Shown: piece after piece, positions 1 through 8,751 of the stretch | Numbering within the stretch: the stretch's first letter is position 1 | Layout of the letters: each line of letters starts with the position of its first letter | Source: Armatimonadota bacterium | GTDB lineage: Bacteria; Armatimonadota; Zipacnadia; JAUWAU01 | Length of the DNA stretch: 64,000 bases | Assembly (NCBI GenBank): GCA_030601885.1 | Contig: JAUWAU010000004.1 | Location: forward strand, 248,001 to 312,000 | Direction: 5' to 3' | Notes under the pieces: model-generated | What the model saw: the letters and a program-made list of their open reading frames with translations, nothing else | Databases searched by the model: none | Told to the model about the DNA's origin: nothing | Program-made: the position numbers and the translations under genes

Positions 1-74
1 TGCCACACGGTATGGCGGGAGGCAGCGTGCCCTGACGGGCGCGCTCCCGCGTGGCCAACGGGCACCGCGCCCAG
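1..74. other. Left edge, partial dispersed repeat
   Basis: No gene is seen here. The first bases read TGCCACACGG, the outer end of the TGTGGCAC/GTGCCACA palindromic repeat family found elsewhere in the window (for example at 27056-27127 and 39019-39093), so the window probably begins inside such an element just downstream of the FG-GAP gene. Confidence 0.4.
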
Positions 75-1295
75 TCACCGGGATGGGTTCTCGTACCAGA
101 TCACGCCGAGGTTCTCGCTCTCTTCGCACGTGATGACGTCGAGATCGCCATCGCCGTCCAGGTCGAGCAGCTCGATGCGGTCGTACTTCGTGCCGAGAGG
201 GCCGCTGATCTCGTGGTCATCCCACACGGCGTCAATCGCCGACTCGCGGTAGGAGAGCCAGCGCGCGCCGGACTTGCCCCCGCCGGCGCTCTCGCAGGTG
301 TAGATTACATCGTTCCGACCGTCACCGTCTACGTCGCACACGGCGATGCCCTTGCCGGAGCCGCAGCCCTCGGGCATGGCGATCTCGTAGTGCCTCCAGG
401 GCTGCTCCGCGTCGCCCGTGGCTCGCAGGAACGAGAACCCCTGCCCCCTGACGGCGCAGACTATGTCGCGTCGGCCGTCCTGGTCGAGGTCGGCCACTGT
501 GAGAAACATGACCTCCCGATCCTCCGCGCCCACGCGGTGCTCCCTCCACCGCGCCCCGGTGGCCACGGCTTTCGGCCCGGGATTCTCCAGCCACAGTATG
601 CCGCGATTCGCGCCCTTGCGATCTGACACGAGAACGTCCGCGTCCCCGTCGCCGTCCATGTCGTGCGCCTGCAGGGACATGATCCACCCGGCCTCGTAGA
701 ACGGCCGAAAGGTCCATGCCGCCACGTTGCGCGGATCGTCCGGCGACCGCAGCCAGCCGACCGTGGCGTCCGGCGCCTTGGAACCGACCACGAGATCGAT
801 TCCGCCCTCGCCGTCCACTTGCAGCGGCAGCGCGAACATCCACCGCGTTCGATTCACCGTCGCCGGAATGGCGCTCGTCTCCCAGGCATCTGCCGCCAAT
901 ACTCGGCCACCCAGTGTAGCCGGAGCAGCTTGCTCCGGCGGCCCCCAGTGGACGTAGACTGTCTGCGTGCTCCCCTCGCAGCTACTCACGACGTCCATGG
1001 CCCCATCGCCGTCGAGATCGGCGAACACGGCATCCTCGGGCGACTTCACCTCGCCCACGGTCACCGCCGGCCAGGCCGATTTCGCCTTCTCAGGGCCGGG
1101 GTTGAGATAGACGCGGATGACTCCGCCCTGCTCCCACCCCGTGGTGATGTCCATGAGCCCATCGCCGTTCACATCGGCCAGGCGCACGCCGTCGGCCCCG
1201 CGCGATGAATTGTCGATCGTATGCCGCTGCCAGGGCTCGGCGCTGCCAGTCACGGCAGCCGCGGCCACGAGGAATACGGCAAGCACACTGCGCAT
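75..1295 (-). CDS. Secreted FG-GAP/VCBS repeat beta-propeller protein
   Basis: Predicted exported protein of 406 residues. The ATG at 1295 is chosen because a strong AAAGGGAG ribosome site lies just upstream and the protein then opens with a normal signal peptide (MRSVLAVFL..., cleavage near TGSA-EP). The mature part carries at least six calcium-loop repeats of the type DVNGDG, DLDGDG, DMDGDG, DLDQDG and DVDGDG, each followed by a short D-x-hydrophobic strand, as in integrin-like FG-GAP propellers. Such proteins bind calcium and usually serve in adhesion or ligand binding; no catalytic motif is visible. It lies directly downstream of a pectate lyase on the same strand. A palindromic repeat is embedded in the frame (about 910-945), giving the sequence PPEQAAPATLG between two propeller blades. 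Confidence 0.85.
   Translation of the reverse strand: MRSVLAVFLVAAAAVTGSAEPWQRHTIDNSSRGADGVRLADVNGDGLMDITTGWEQGGVIRVYLNPGPEKAKSAWPAVTVGEVKSPEDAVFADLDGDGAMDVVSSCEGSTQTVYVHWGPPEQAAPATLGGRVLAADAWETSAIPATVNRTRWMFALPLQVDGEGGIDLVVGSKAPDATVGWLRSPDDPRNVAAWTFRPFYEAGWIMSLQAHDMDGDGDADVLVSDRKGANRGILWLENPGPKAVATGARWREHRVGAEDREVMFLTVADLDQDGRRDIVCAVRGQGFSFLRATGDAEQPWRHYEIAMPEGCGSGKGIAVCDVDGDGRNDVIYTCESAGGGKSGARWLSYRESAIDAVWDDHEISGPLGTKYDRIELLDLDGDGDLDVITCEESENLGVIWYENPSR
910..945. repeat. Palindromic repeat inside the FG-GAP gene
   Basis: GCCGGAGCA (919-927), a 3-nt loop and TGCTCCGGC (931-939) form a perfect 9-bp hairpin preceded by GTAG (916). About 38 bases including the flanks match the reverse complement of the intergenic repeat at 33150-33187 with two or three differences. 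It is read through in frame by the FG-GAP protein. Confidence 0.75.
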
Positions 1296-1351
1296 GAATC
1301 GGCTCCCTTTGGAGATAGCGCCGTCGGAGGCGCTCAGCGCCAGGCGCCCGG

Positions 1352-2356
1352 CTATGGCGAATGCCGCTCTCGCCACTTCGGCCACGGTTCCAGCACCTTG
1401 GCCCCCCAGCCACCGTACCAGGCGTATCCTGTTCGCCGCTCCTTTTCGATCTCGCCAAGTGTGTACTTGATCACACCGTCGCGCCCGCAGAAGATCGGCC
1501 GGTTCGTCTTGATGTCATAGAACCGCGCCCACAGCGGCGGAGCCTCCGGATCGGGCACGATGACCTTGTCGCCATCCCGGCTCACCTGCCGGATGCCCGT
1601 CAGCTTGCTCCGCTCGTACCATGCGCACGCGTCGTTGATCGCGCGACGCACTTCCGGGCTGGGCTCGTCCAGCTTCATCAGGAACAGCACGATCCCGGTG
1701 CTTTCGGCGCCACTCAGCGACTCCTTTTCATACGAGCGTGCCGGTCGCGGCTCCAGCGTCTTCGCATCGTGCTGCGCACACCATACCGTCCGCCGACCGT
1801 TGACGATGATCTGGCATTTCAGAATACACTCGATACCTCGCCGGTACGCCCGGCGGGCCATCTCCCGGCGCTGCTCGTCCACGAAGGAGAACTCGGGCGC
1901 TTCCGCTGCGTCGTGCAGCACCGTCATCAGCCCGATCATCGCGCCGTCGTTGAAGGTGATGTGCTCGGAGTAGCCGCCCCGAAGCGGGTAACGCTGCGGC
2001 CAGCCCCCGTTGGGATACTGCGCGCTGAGGATGTAGTCCAACCCGCGCACGAACGATTCCCGGAAGCGCTCATGCTTCGTCTCCCGGTACGCTGTCGCCA
2101 TCATGCGCATCTGGCGGTGCGTGGCGCCATTGTCGAAGGTGGCCGCGCGGTCCTGCTCGAACTTGCGCTTCTGCTCCGGCGAGCAGGGGTTCCTCTCCAT
2201 ATCATCGATGTTCTTCGGCCAGCCGCCGCATTCGAGCTGATACGACAGGATGTTCTCCGCGGCGCGTACGTCGAAGGCCGCATTCGCGTCCGTGGCTGCC
2301 GCGGCCCATGCAACCGCCAGTCCGGCCAGAGTCAATCTCCCGATCATCGTTCTCAC
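1352..2356 (-). CDS. Pectate lyase, polysaccharide lyase family 10
   Basis: Secreted lyase predicted to cleave polygalacturonate by beta-elimination. The 334-residue product has a signal peptide (about residues 1-27, ending ANA-AF). The mature enzyme has the PL10 toroid hallmarks: LECGGWPKNIDDME near the N-terminus, the TFDNGAT stretch, and AQYPNGGWPQRYP in the central part. The start is a GTG at 2356 because GAGGAG sits about 8 nt upstream; an ATG three codons later is possible. The length is that expected of a stand-alone PL10 catalytic domain with no carbohydrate-binding module. Its neighbours are an FG-GAP protein downstream and a TPR-like protein upstream, all on the minus strand, suggesting a polysaccharide-processing group. 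Family assignment is from recognisable motifs. Confidence 0.85.
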   Translation of the reverse strand: MRTMIGRLTLAGLAVAWAAAATDANAAFDVRAAENILSYQLECGGWPKNIDDMERNPCSPEQKRKFEQDRAATFDNGATHRQMRMMATAYRETKHERFRESFVRGLDYILSAQYPNGGWPQRYPLRGGYSEHITFNDGAMIGLMTVLHDAAEAPEFSFVDEQRREMARRAYRRGIECILKCQIIVNGRRTVWCAQHDAKTLEPRPARSYEKESLSGAESTGIVLFLMKLDEPSPEVRRAINDACAWYERSKLTGIRQVSRDGDKVIVPDPEAPPLWARFYDIKTNRPIFCGRDGVIKYTLGEIEKERRTGYAWYGGWGAKVLEPWPKWRERHSP

Positions 2357-2431
2357 TGCTTGGGCTCCTCTCGAAATTCTATCTCGGCCATTCGTGGCCG
2401 GATGCCGACTTAGCCCGCGGCTGATAGCCGG

Positions 2432-3826
2432 TTACGTCCCGGCCGGGGTCCCTCGTTTCTGCGGCGCTTCGCGGTCGCGTCTCAGCCATGGGCGCGACTT
2501 GAGGAAGTCCCTTTTCCATTGCTCGGCTGCGGCCATTTCGGCGTCGCCCTCCTTGCGTAGGTCGCCGCCTGCGGTGTTCCCTGTTTGGGCGAGCTGCCAG
2601 CCGCAGTCCCACCAGATCCCGTGCCCTGTGAGGGCGTCTGTGTCGTCAGGGGAGGTCGTCAGCACGCGGCCCATCGCGATCCCCAAACGCCAGAGGGTCG
2701 CCGCCTCATCGATCTTCTTGTTCTCTGTCAGGCGCTTTGCCTCCCCGTGCAGGGACCGCCAAATCCCGCGATAGGCCCGGTGTCCCCCAAACATGCTGAA
2801 CTGACCCGTGGCTGTCCAGCACGCCTGTCCCCAACCCTTCGGGTAGCTGGGCTGGTAGGGGACATATCGTTCGCGTTCGGTCGCCCCCTCGAGCAATGGA
2901 CGCACAGCCGCTACGACGGCCGACTGTAGAGCCGCGTCGTCGTGGTCCATTCTCCTCTGCACTACCTCGGCTTGGTAGGCTGCCAGGCGCAGGACCGGGA
3001 AGGCATTCGTCGGGTCCAGGTCCGACGCCGTACGAAGTTCGCTCTCATACCACTGGCGCTGCATGGCCCGGCCGCCCAGTGCGTCCGCCAGTGACGGCGC
3101 GGCATGGCCAGCCCCGTACACGCGCGCGAGGCCCAGATGCAGCTCCGCCTTGTCGGGCGAGCGTTCAATGAGGGCCTCGTACTGGGCCGCAACAGCCCGC
3201 AGCTCCCGCGAGCGCGCCTCCACCTCGCTCGCCTCTGGTGCAGGCGGCGTGGGTACGCCAGAGCCCTCCGCCCGACGCACGCCCTCCTCCCACCGACCCA
3301 ACAACTCCCCGCGCCACTGGATGAAATGGGCGCCCACCATGAAGCGATAATCGGCGAACGCCTTCTGGTAGAAGTAATCGTCCGGGGCGAGCCCCGCGGC
3401 CCGCTCCGCCTCCGCGAGGCCCTGTTTCAGTTGTTCGCCCAACTCATCCTCATCCGCGAAGTCCACGGCAAGAAGCCAGGCCCGCATGAGATGCGCTTCA
3501 GGGTCGTCGGGCGCAAGCTCGACGGCCTTGCCAATGGCAACTCGCGCACCCGCGAACGCCTCCTGGCCAGCGGCCTCCGACTGGTCATCAGGGACACTCA
3601 GGATATCAACGTCGTGCCCGAAGAGGCCCAGCCAGGCGGTGGCGAGGTCTTTCCAGAATTCAGCGTTCTGCGGGTCGGCTTCGGCTGCATTCTTTGCCGC
3701 CTCCACCTTGCCCCGCCAGCCACGCAGCGCCTGGGGCTCGCCCGGGGCGTCCCCTCGGCAGTCGGGGGTCAGGGGCCCCAGCACAACCATCAGAGAGACA
3801 ACACACGCTCGGCAGTACCATCCCAT
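2432..3826 (-). CDS. Exported TPR-like repeat protein of unknown function
   Basis: 464 residues with an N-terminal hydrophobic signal segment (MGWYCRACVVSLMVVLGPLT) followed by a mostly helical protein. Segments such as AVELAPDDPEAHLMRAWLLA, AAGLAPDDYFYQKAFADYRF and RSPDKAELHLGLARVYGAG have the spacing of tetratricopeptide repeats, so it is probably a periplasmic or anchored protein-interaction scaffold. The ATG at 3826 is preceded by GAGGTGA 7 nt upstream. No enzymatic motif is visible. It sits between a sulfatase and a pectate lyase on the same strand, so a role beside the carbohydrate-active enzymes is possible but unproven. Confidence 0.7.
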   Translation of the reverse strand: MGWYCRACVVSLMVVLGPLTPDCRGDAPGEPQALRGWRGKVEAAKNAAEADPQNAEFWKDLATAWLGLFGHDVDILSVPDDQSEAAGQEAFAGARVAIGKAVELAPDDPEAHLMRAWLLAVDFADEDELGEQLKQGLAEAERAAGLAPDDYFYQKAFADYRFMVGAHFIQWRGELLGRWEEGVRRAEGSGVPTPPAPEASEVEARSRELRAVAAQYEALIERSPDKAELHLGLARVYGAGHAAPSLADALGGRAMQRQWYESELRTASDLDPTNAFPVLRLAAYQAEVVQRRMDHDDAALQSAVVAAVRPLLEGATERERYVPYQPSYPKGWGQACWTATGQFSMFGGHRAYRGIWRSLHGEAKRLTENKKIDEAATLWRLGIAMGRVLTTSPDDTDALTGHGIWWDCGWQLAQTGNTAGGDLRKEGDAEMAAAEQWKRDFLKSRPWLRRDREAPQKRGTPAGT

Positions 3827-3947
3827 TCCGCGTCACCTCACCGTCGTCCCTCGAGTCTTAGCCTTCGTCGCCTCACGATCAGCGCTCTTGGCCCTTCGGC
3901 AATCCGAACCGATGGCCGCGCGTCACTTCTTCGCCCCCGCCTGCGGC

Positions 3948-5396
3948 CTACCGCCTCCGCCCCACGTACGGATACGTGTCGAACTCGTCCCCGCCGCCGG
4001 TGGCGCGGGGGTCGGCCGTGTCGGCCATCCACTTCTCAAGCTCCGCGCGGAGCGACTTCCTTGCGTCGGCGTGCCGGGGGTCGTCGGCGACGTTCGTCAG
4101 CTCGCCGGGATCGTTCCGCAGGTCGTAGAGCTCCTCCTCCGGGCGCTTGTCGAAGGCCAGCTCGAACAGCGGTCGGACGGCGGGATCGTCGTGGTGCTCC
4201 ATCATGTAGTCCTTCGAAGGGCCCCCGTCGATGTCGCCGTATCGCTCGGGATCGCCGGCGGGCCAACGGTCGGGCTTCAGGTTCCAGATGTAGAGGTACT
4301 CCGTCGTGCGGATGGCGCGGCACGGATAGCTCAGGTTGGGCCCGCGCACGCTGGCATGGCGCTCGCGCTCCACGAATACCCGGTCGCGGGCGGGCCCGCT
4401 CGGCGTCTGACCGGTGAGCAGGTCGAGGAAGCTGCGCCCGGTCATCTCCGGCAGCGGCTCGATACCGCCGGCCCCGAGGAACGTGGGGGCGAAGTCGTCG
4501 AAGGTGATGAAGTCGTCCGCCTGCCGTCCGCCTTCAGCTCGGGCCAACCAGCGAACGACGAGGGGCATGTGGGTGCCGTACTCGTAGAGGTTGGCTTTAC
4601 AGCGGGGGAACGGCATGCCGTTGTCGCTCGTCATGACGACGAGGGTGTTCTCGGCGCGCCCGGCGGCCTCGAGTGCCGCGAGCAGGTCGCCCACCTGTGA
4701 GTCGAACATCTGCACCTCGAGGTAGTAGTCGAGGATGTCGGAGCGCACCTCCGGCGCGTCCGGCAGCGGCGGCGGCACGACGACGGCGTCCATGTCCAGG
4801 CCGGCCTCCCGCCCGGAGCCCAACTTGTACGTGCGGTGCGGCTCGTGGCTTCCCCACCAGTAGCAGAAGGGCGCATCGTCGTCAGATACAGACTGCAGGA
4901 ACTTGCGGAAGTCGTTCTCTTGCGGCCCGGCCGGATTCCGCTCGCGCCCGGTGCCCTCAATGGTCCCCGGCCCCCAGCCCTTGCGGGCGTAGCCGACGCT
5001 GTAGCCCGCCGCCTCGAGGATGTCGGGGTAGACCTCGAACTTCTTGGGCAGCAGGCTCCACAGATTGCCGCCCTCTTCGAGCCGGTGCGGCATCTGCCCC
5101 GTGAGGACCGACCCGCGCGAGGGTGTGCAAGACGGGGTGCAGCAGTGCGTGTTGTTGAACATCACCCCCTCGGCAGCCAGCCTGTCATAGGTCGGCGTGT
5201 TGACCACCTTATCGCCGTAGCAGCCCGCGTGTGGCCAGGACTGGTCATCAGCGATGCAGAACAGGATGTTCGGTCGATCTTTCACTGTGGAGCCTCCTGT
5301 GCGCAACTGCGCCGCCGAGGCCCCCGCCGCTGCCGCCCCGGCCGCGGCAAAGCTCACGAACTCTCGACGACTCATGGGCTTCGTCAGTTCTTTCAT
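3948..5396 (-). CDS. Sulfatase (formylglycine-dependent, Tat-exported)
   Basis: Type I sulfatase hydrolysing sulfate esters, probably of a sulfated polysaccharide, outside the cytoplasm. The ATG at 5396 follows GGTAGGAG and gives 482 residues with a twin-arginine signal (SRREFVSFAAAGAAAAGASA). PNILFCIADDQ carries the metal-binding Asp pair (D50, D51). C90-T-P-S-R94 is the C-x-P-S-R signature whose Cys is converted to formylglycine, followed by GSVLTGQ. A second Cys-Thr-Pro-Ser (C86) lies just before it, giving CTPSCTPSR; only C90 is followed by PSR. No sulfatase-maturase gene is in the window. Sulfatases of this type are common beside polysaccharide lyases, as here. Confidence 0.92.
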   Translation of the reverse strand: MKELTKPMSRREFVSFAAAGAAAAGASAAQLRTGGSTVKDRPNILFCIADDQSWPHAGCYGDKVVNTPTYDRLAAEGVMFNNTHCCTPSCTPSRGSVLTGQMPHRLEEGGNLWSLLPKKFEVYPDILEAAGYSVGYARKGWGPGTIEGTGRERNPAGPQENDFRKFLQSVSDDDAPFCYWWGSHEPHRTYKLGSGREAGLDMDAVVVPPPLPDAPEVRSDILDYYLEVQMFDSQVGDLLAALEAAGRAENTLVVMTSDNGMPFPRCKANLYEYGTHMPLVVRWLARAEGGRQADDFITFDDFAPTFLGAGGIEPLPEMTGRSFLDLLTGQTPSGPARDRVFVERERHASVRGPNLSYPCRAIRTTEYLYIWNLKPDRWPAGDPERYGDIDGGPSKDYMMEHHDDPAVRPLFELAFDKRPEEELYDLRNDPGELTNVADDPRHADARKSLRAELEKWMADTADPRATGGGDEFDTYPYVGRRR

Positions 5397-5502
5397 GGGA
5401 CTCCTACCTTGCTCACCTAGTCGTGTGCGACGGCGCCTGACCCCCTTCGGGGTCGGCGTCCCGCCCGAATGGTCAGGGGTCAACCCGTGCCTCCTTGCGC
5501 TT

Positions 5503-6162
5503 TCACCTCGCCTCCGCCACCAGCCGCTCCAGCGACGCCAGGTCTACCTCTTCCAGGCTGGCCACGACGAGGTCGGCGCTCCGCAACGCATCGGCACTTA
5601 CGGTGTTCGTGACAGCCACGCAGCGCATCCCGGCGGCCTTGGCGGCCTCCACTCCCACCGGTGCATCCTCGAACACCACGCATCGACCCGCCGGCACTCC
5701 GAGGCGCTCGGCCGACAGCAGATAGATCTGCGGATCGGGCTTCTTGCGGGTGACGTCGTCGCCGGTGATGACCACGTCGAACCAGTCCAGCTTCAGCCCG
5801 GTCCCCTCGATCACCGGGAATTGCTTGCTCTTCTGGCCCGATGTGGCGATGGCGATGCGCACGTTCGGCGCGGCGCGGCCGGCGGTGACCAGCTCCAGCA
5901 CGGCAGGCAGCGCGGGCAGCGGGCGGTTGCGGAGCGCCTTGAAGAAGTTCTCCGCCCGCCGCTGCACGGCGGCCCCGGTGTCGATCGTCACGGCGTATTT
6001 CTCCGCCACACCCTCGACGTATCGCTCATCGCCCGTGCCCACAAACGGCCGGAAGTCTTCCGGCTGCACCGTGACGCCGTAGAGCTGCTGAAACATCTCC
6101 ACGCTCGCCCGGGCGTTGAGCGACTCGGTATCGGCGATGACGCCATCGACGTCAAAGACCAT
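5503..6162 (-). CDS. HAD-superfamily phosphatase / beta-phosphoglucomutase-like
   Basis: Cytosolic HAD hydrolase of subfamily I (cap type as in beta-phosphoglucomutase and phosphatases acting on sugar phosphates). Motif I is DVDGVIAD at the extreme N-terminus (nucleophile Asp and acid Asp), motif II is IAIATSG, the motif III Lys is followed by KKPDPQIYL, and motif IV is CVVFEDAPVGVEAAKAAGM. The start is uncertain: the reading frame is open to 6282 and an in-frame ATG exists at 6234, but 6162 places motif I at the normal distance from the N-terminus. The substrate cannot be told. Convergence with trxA to the right leaves about 380 bp between the two start regions. Confidence 0.82.
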   Translation of the reverse strand: MVFDVDGVIADTESLNARASVEMFQQLYGVTVQPEDFRPFVGTGDERYVEGVAEKYAVTIDTGAAVQRRAENFFKALRNRPLPALPAVLELVTAGRAAPNVRIAIATSGQKSKQFPVIEGTGLKLDWFDVVITGDDVTRKKPDPQIYLLSAERLGVPAGRCVVFEDAPVGVEAAKAAGMRCVAVTNTVSADALRSADLVVASLEEVDLASLERLVAEAR

Positions 6163-6465
6163 TGCCCACTGCAGAGCGGCACCCTCCCACTGAAAGACGC
6201 CCGACGCGTGCCTGCACGGCCGCACGTCCGGCATGACGCATAGGCCAGCCGGGCGCTCCGGTCGGTGGAGCGGCAAGTACACCGGCAGAATTCTTCACCG
6301 TCGGGCGTCGAAGCCCTGCACGCAGTCCGAATTCGCACAGGCCTGCCGTCGCCACCTGAGTTATCCAAGATGGCTCACATTCCTGCCTGAGTCCGGAGGT
6401 TATCCTGTGGGATAGGACCGATGCGCTGGGGATCGGCTTGGTCATGAGACCGTGGCCACACCCCC

Positions 6466-6495
6466 TTGATTTGCATCTGCCCTCTTGGGTATACT
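6466..6495 (+). promoter_or_regulatory. Sigma70-type promoter of trxA
   Basis: TTGATT (6466-6471), 18 bp, then TATACT (6490-6495), ending 47 bp before the trxA start. The sequence fits the housekeeping consensus well; transcription would start near 6502. Confidence 0.6.
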
Positions 6496-6542
6496 GTACC
6501 CTACTCACACTACACGGTTGCCCAATCCGGGAGGCATGAACT

Positions 6543-6872
6543 ATGGCAGCTCCTCGTGAAATAACCGAGGGCGACTTCGACGAGGTTGTGCTAAAGTCCG
6601 AACTGCCTGTGCTCATTGATTTCTGGGCAGAATGGTGTGCGCCGTGCCACCTCGTGTCGCCTGTCGTGGCAGAGATCGCTGAAGAGTACGATGGGCGACT
6701 GGTGGCCGGCAAGGTGGACGTTGACCAAAACATGGAGTTGGCAACGAAATACGGGATTCGCTCGATCCCGTGCCTGCTCATCTTCAAGGATGGCGAAGTG
6801 GTCGAGACGATCGTGGGGGCGCAGGGCAAGGCGGCTATTTCCCAGAAGATTGACGCGGTGCTGAGCGGATAG
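6543..6872 (+). CDS. trxA: Thioredoxin with CAPC active site
   Basis: 109-residue cytosolic thioredoxin, full length for the family. The active site reads W31-C32-A33-P34-C35 instead of the canonical WCGPC. The cis-proline loop is SIPCLLIF, so the residue after cis-Pro is Cys (C77) rather than Thr. GGGAGG lies 8 nt before the ATG. A nine-codon overlapping frame begins at an ATG at 6536, out of phase, and is probably meaningless. It is probably a monocistronic gene driven by the promoter at 6466-6495. CAPC thioredoxins are known; the extra Cys near the active site could alter the redox potential or allow metal binding, which is inference. Confidence 0.93.
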   Translation: MAAPREITEGDFDEVVLKSELPVLIDFWAEWCAPCHLVSPVVAEIAEEYDGRLVAGKVDVDQNMELATKYGIRSIPCLLIFKDGEVVETIVGAQGKAAISQKIDAVLSG

Positions 6873-7051
6873 CGCCGGCGTCCGCCTGCAGCGCGTGACC
6901 ACGCCCACAGAACATTCTTAGCCGCCGGGCCGTCAAACGCAATAGAGGCGGATGGGTCCCGCCCCATGGGGCGCGGGCCCTCCGCAAGGCTGTAAAGCAC
7001 GTTACGTGCGGCGCGATCTCCCGCCGCAGCACCAAGGAGGAAGCCATTGGC

Positions 7052-8602
7052 ATGAGTGGTAGGGACGCAGCAAGAGCACATGGACATTCACACCTGATAA
7101 TCATCCTGCTGAGCATCCTCGTGGGTATTGGCCTGGCAGCGACTTGGTACCATCCTCGAACTACGGTGGCACAGACGGCCGTGCCGCCCACGAGGCTGCA
7201 GGGCATCGAAGAGGAATTCGTTGCCATTGCCGACCGGGCGAAAAAAGCGGTGGTGAAGATCTCGGCGCACGTATTCTCCGAGCAGGTGGCCCCCGATGTC
7301 GAGGAGCGATGGCGCAGATTCTTCGAGGAGCCGCTGTTCCCGTGGTTGCCTGAGCGACGGCGACGAGAGGCCGAGCCCCGCCGCCCCGTCGAGAGGGTGA
7401 GCCAGGGCTCCGGCTTCTTCTTCCAGGACGACGGTCACATACTGACGAACCATCACGTGGTGGCCGGCGCCAAGAAGATCGATGTCGAGCTGCTCGATGG
7501 CCGGCAACTCGAGGCCAAGCTCATCGGCGCGGACAAGAAAACCGAGTTGGCAGTTCTCAAGATCGTTCCCCGCGGCAAAGTTGAGTTTCTGCCACTTGGC
7601 GATTCGGACGCAGCGCGGGTGGGCACGTGGGCCATCGCCATCGGCATGCCCTTTAAGGAAGCGTGGAGCGTCACGGTCGGCGTCGTCAGCGCCAGGGGTC
7701 GGTCGATCCCCGGCGAGACCGACTATCTGCAGCTCACCGACTTGATACAGACCGATGCAGCCATCAACCCCGGCAACAGCGGCGGCCCGCTGCTGAACAT
7801 ACGTGGCGAGGTCATAGGCATCAACGTGGCCATACGGACCTATGGGCCGGTGCCGCGCAACGCCGGCATCGGGTATGCGATACCGAGCAACACGGCCCAA
7901 GACATCATCCCGCAACTGCTGAAAGAGGGTCGCGTGGCCCGCGGGTACCTCGGCATTCTCTATAAGGCTCTGGCTCCGGATCAGAAAGAGGCCTGGAAAG
8001 CGATCTGGGGGGTAGACATCGACCACGGTATGTATATCAGCCACGTGGTTGACGGTTCGCCCGCGGATAAGGCGGGATTGCAGTACGATGACGTCCTCAT
8101 TAAGTTCGCGGACAAGGAACTGAAGGATACCGAGGATCTACAACACATAGTATCCATCACAGCTCCCGGAACCACCGTGGAGGTCGTTGTGGTGCGCGAG
8201 GGCGAGACGAAGACGCTCAAGGTCAAACTCGGCGAGGTGCCGGCAGAGTACATCGCCGAAGAGAAAGCGCCTGCGGCGCGGACAGCGGCTCGAGAAGATG
8301 GCAAAGAGACGGTCATGGGCATCAGCGTCGAAGACCTGGACGAGAACACCGCCCAGGAGCTCGGGCTCGCGGATGCCAAGGGCGTCATCATCACCGATAT
8401 CGACCCGGACAGTCCCGCCATCGGCAAGCCGCTGCGGCCCGGCGACGTCATCACCAAAGTGCACGGCAAGCCCGTGGCAGACGCCAAGAGCTTCAAGGCC
8501 GCCGTTGAGAAGCTGAAGGGCAGCAGTATCATCGCCTTTAACGTCGTGAGGAAGGTGGGCGACGACGTAGGCCGCGACATCGTTACCATTCGCCCGAAGT
8601 GA
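7052..8602 (+). CDS. htrA: HtrA/DegP-type serine protease with two PDZ domains
   Basis: Membrane-anchored envelope protease/chaperone of 516 residues. There is one N-terminal transmembrane anchor (about residues 13-32), a trypsin-like domain (about 110-290) with TNHHVV (His135) and NPGNSGGPL (Ser243), then two PDZ domains (about 300-400 and 415-515). The ATG at 7052 has GGAGG 11 nt upstream. Oddity: the position of the catalytic Asp in the S/T-D-(I/L)-A-(L/V) motif is Glu (T-E165-L-A-V), so the triad is His-Glu-Ser. The rest of the domain is intact, including the loop preceding the oxyanion hole. A charged loop rich in Arg/Glu (about 83-115) sits where DegP has its LA loop. Confidence 0.93.
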   Translation: MSGRDAARAHGHSHLIIILLSILVGIGLAATWYHPRTTVAQTAVPPTRLQGIEEEFVAIADRAKKAVVKISAHVFSEQVAPDVEERWRRFFEEPLFPWLPERRRREAEPRRPVERVSQGSGFFFQDDGHILTNHHVVAGAKKIDVELLDGRQLEAKLIGADKKTELAVLKIVPRGKVEFLPLGDSDAARVGTWAIAIGMPFKEAWSVTVGVVSARGRSIPGETDYLQLTDLIQTDAAINPGNSGGPLLNIRGEVIGINVAIRTYGPVPRNAGIGYAIPSNTAQDIIPQLLKEGRVARGYLGILYKALAPDQKEAWKAIWGVDIDHGMYISHVVDGSPADKAGLQYDDVLIKFADKELKDTEDLQHIVSITAPGTTVEVVVVREGETKTLKVKLGEVPAEYIAEEKAPAARTAAREDGKETVMGISVEDLDENTAQELGLADAKGVIITDIDPDSPAIGKPLRPGDVITKVHGKPVADAKSFKAAVEKLKGSSIIAFNVVRKVGDDVGRDIVTIRPK

Positions 8603-8624
8603 CGCCACCTCTCGACGCCGACTT

Positions 8625-8672
8625 AAAGCCGCCGCTCCGGGCTGGCAACGCGCCGCCACGGAGCGGCGCTTT
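8625..8672 (+). terminator. Hairpin after htrA, repeat or terminator
   Basis: AAAGCCGCCGCTCCG (8625-8639) and CGGAGCGGCGCTTT (8659-8672) form a stem with a single bulged base. It lies 22 bp after the htrA stop and is followed by TACTT rather than a U-run, so it may be a dispersed palindrome acting as a transcript end. Confidence 0.5.
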
Positions 8673-8751
8673 ACTTGGCCTTGCTCTGCTCCTGCGAGCC
8701 GCCCGCTGACGTACGACCAGGAGGCGATGTGAGACGGCGCCCAGAGCGGAA

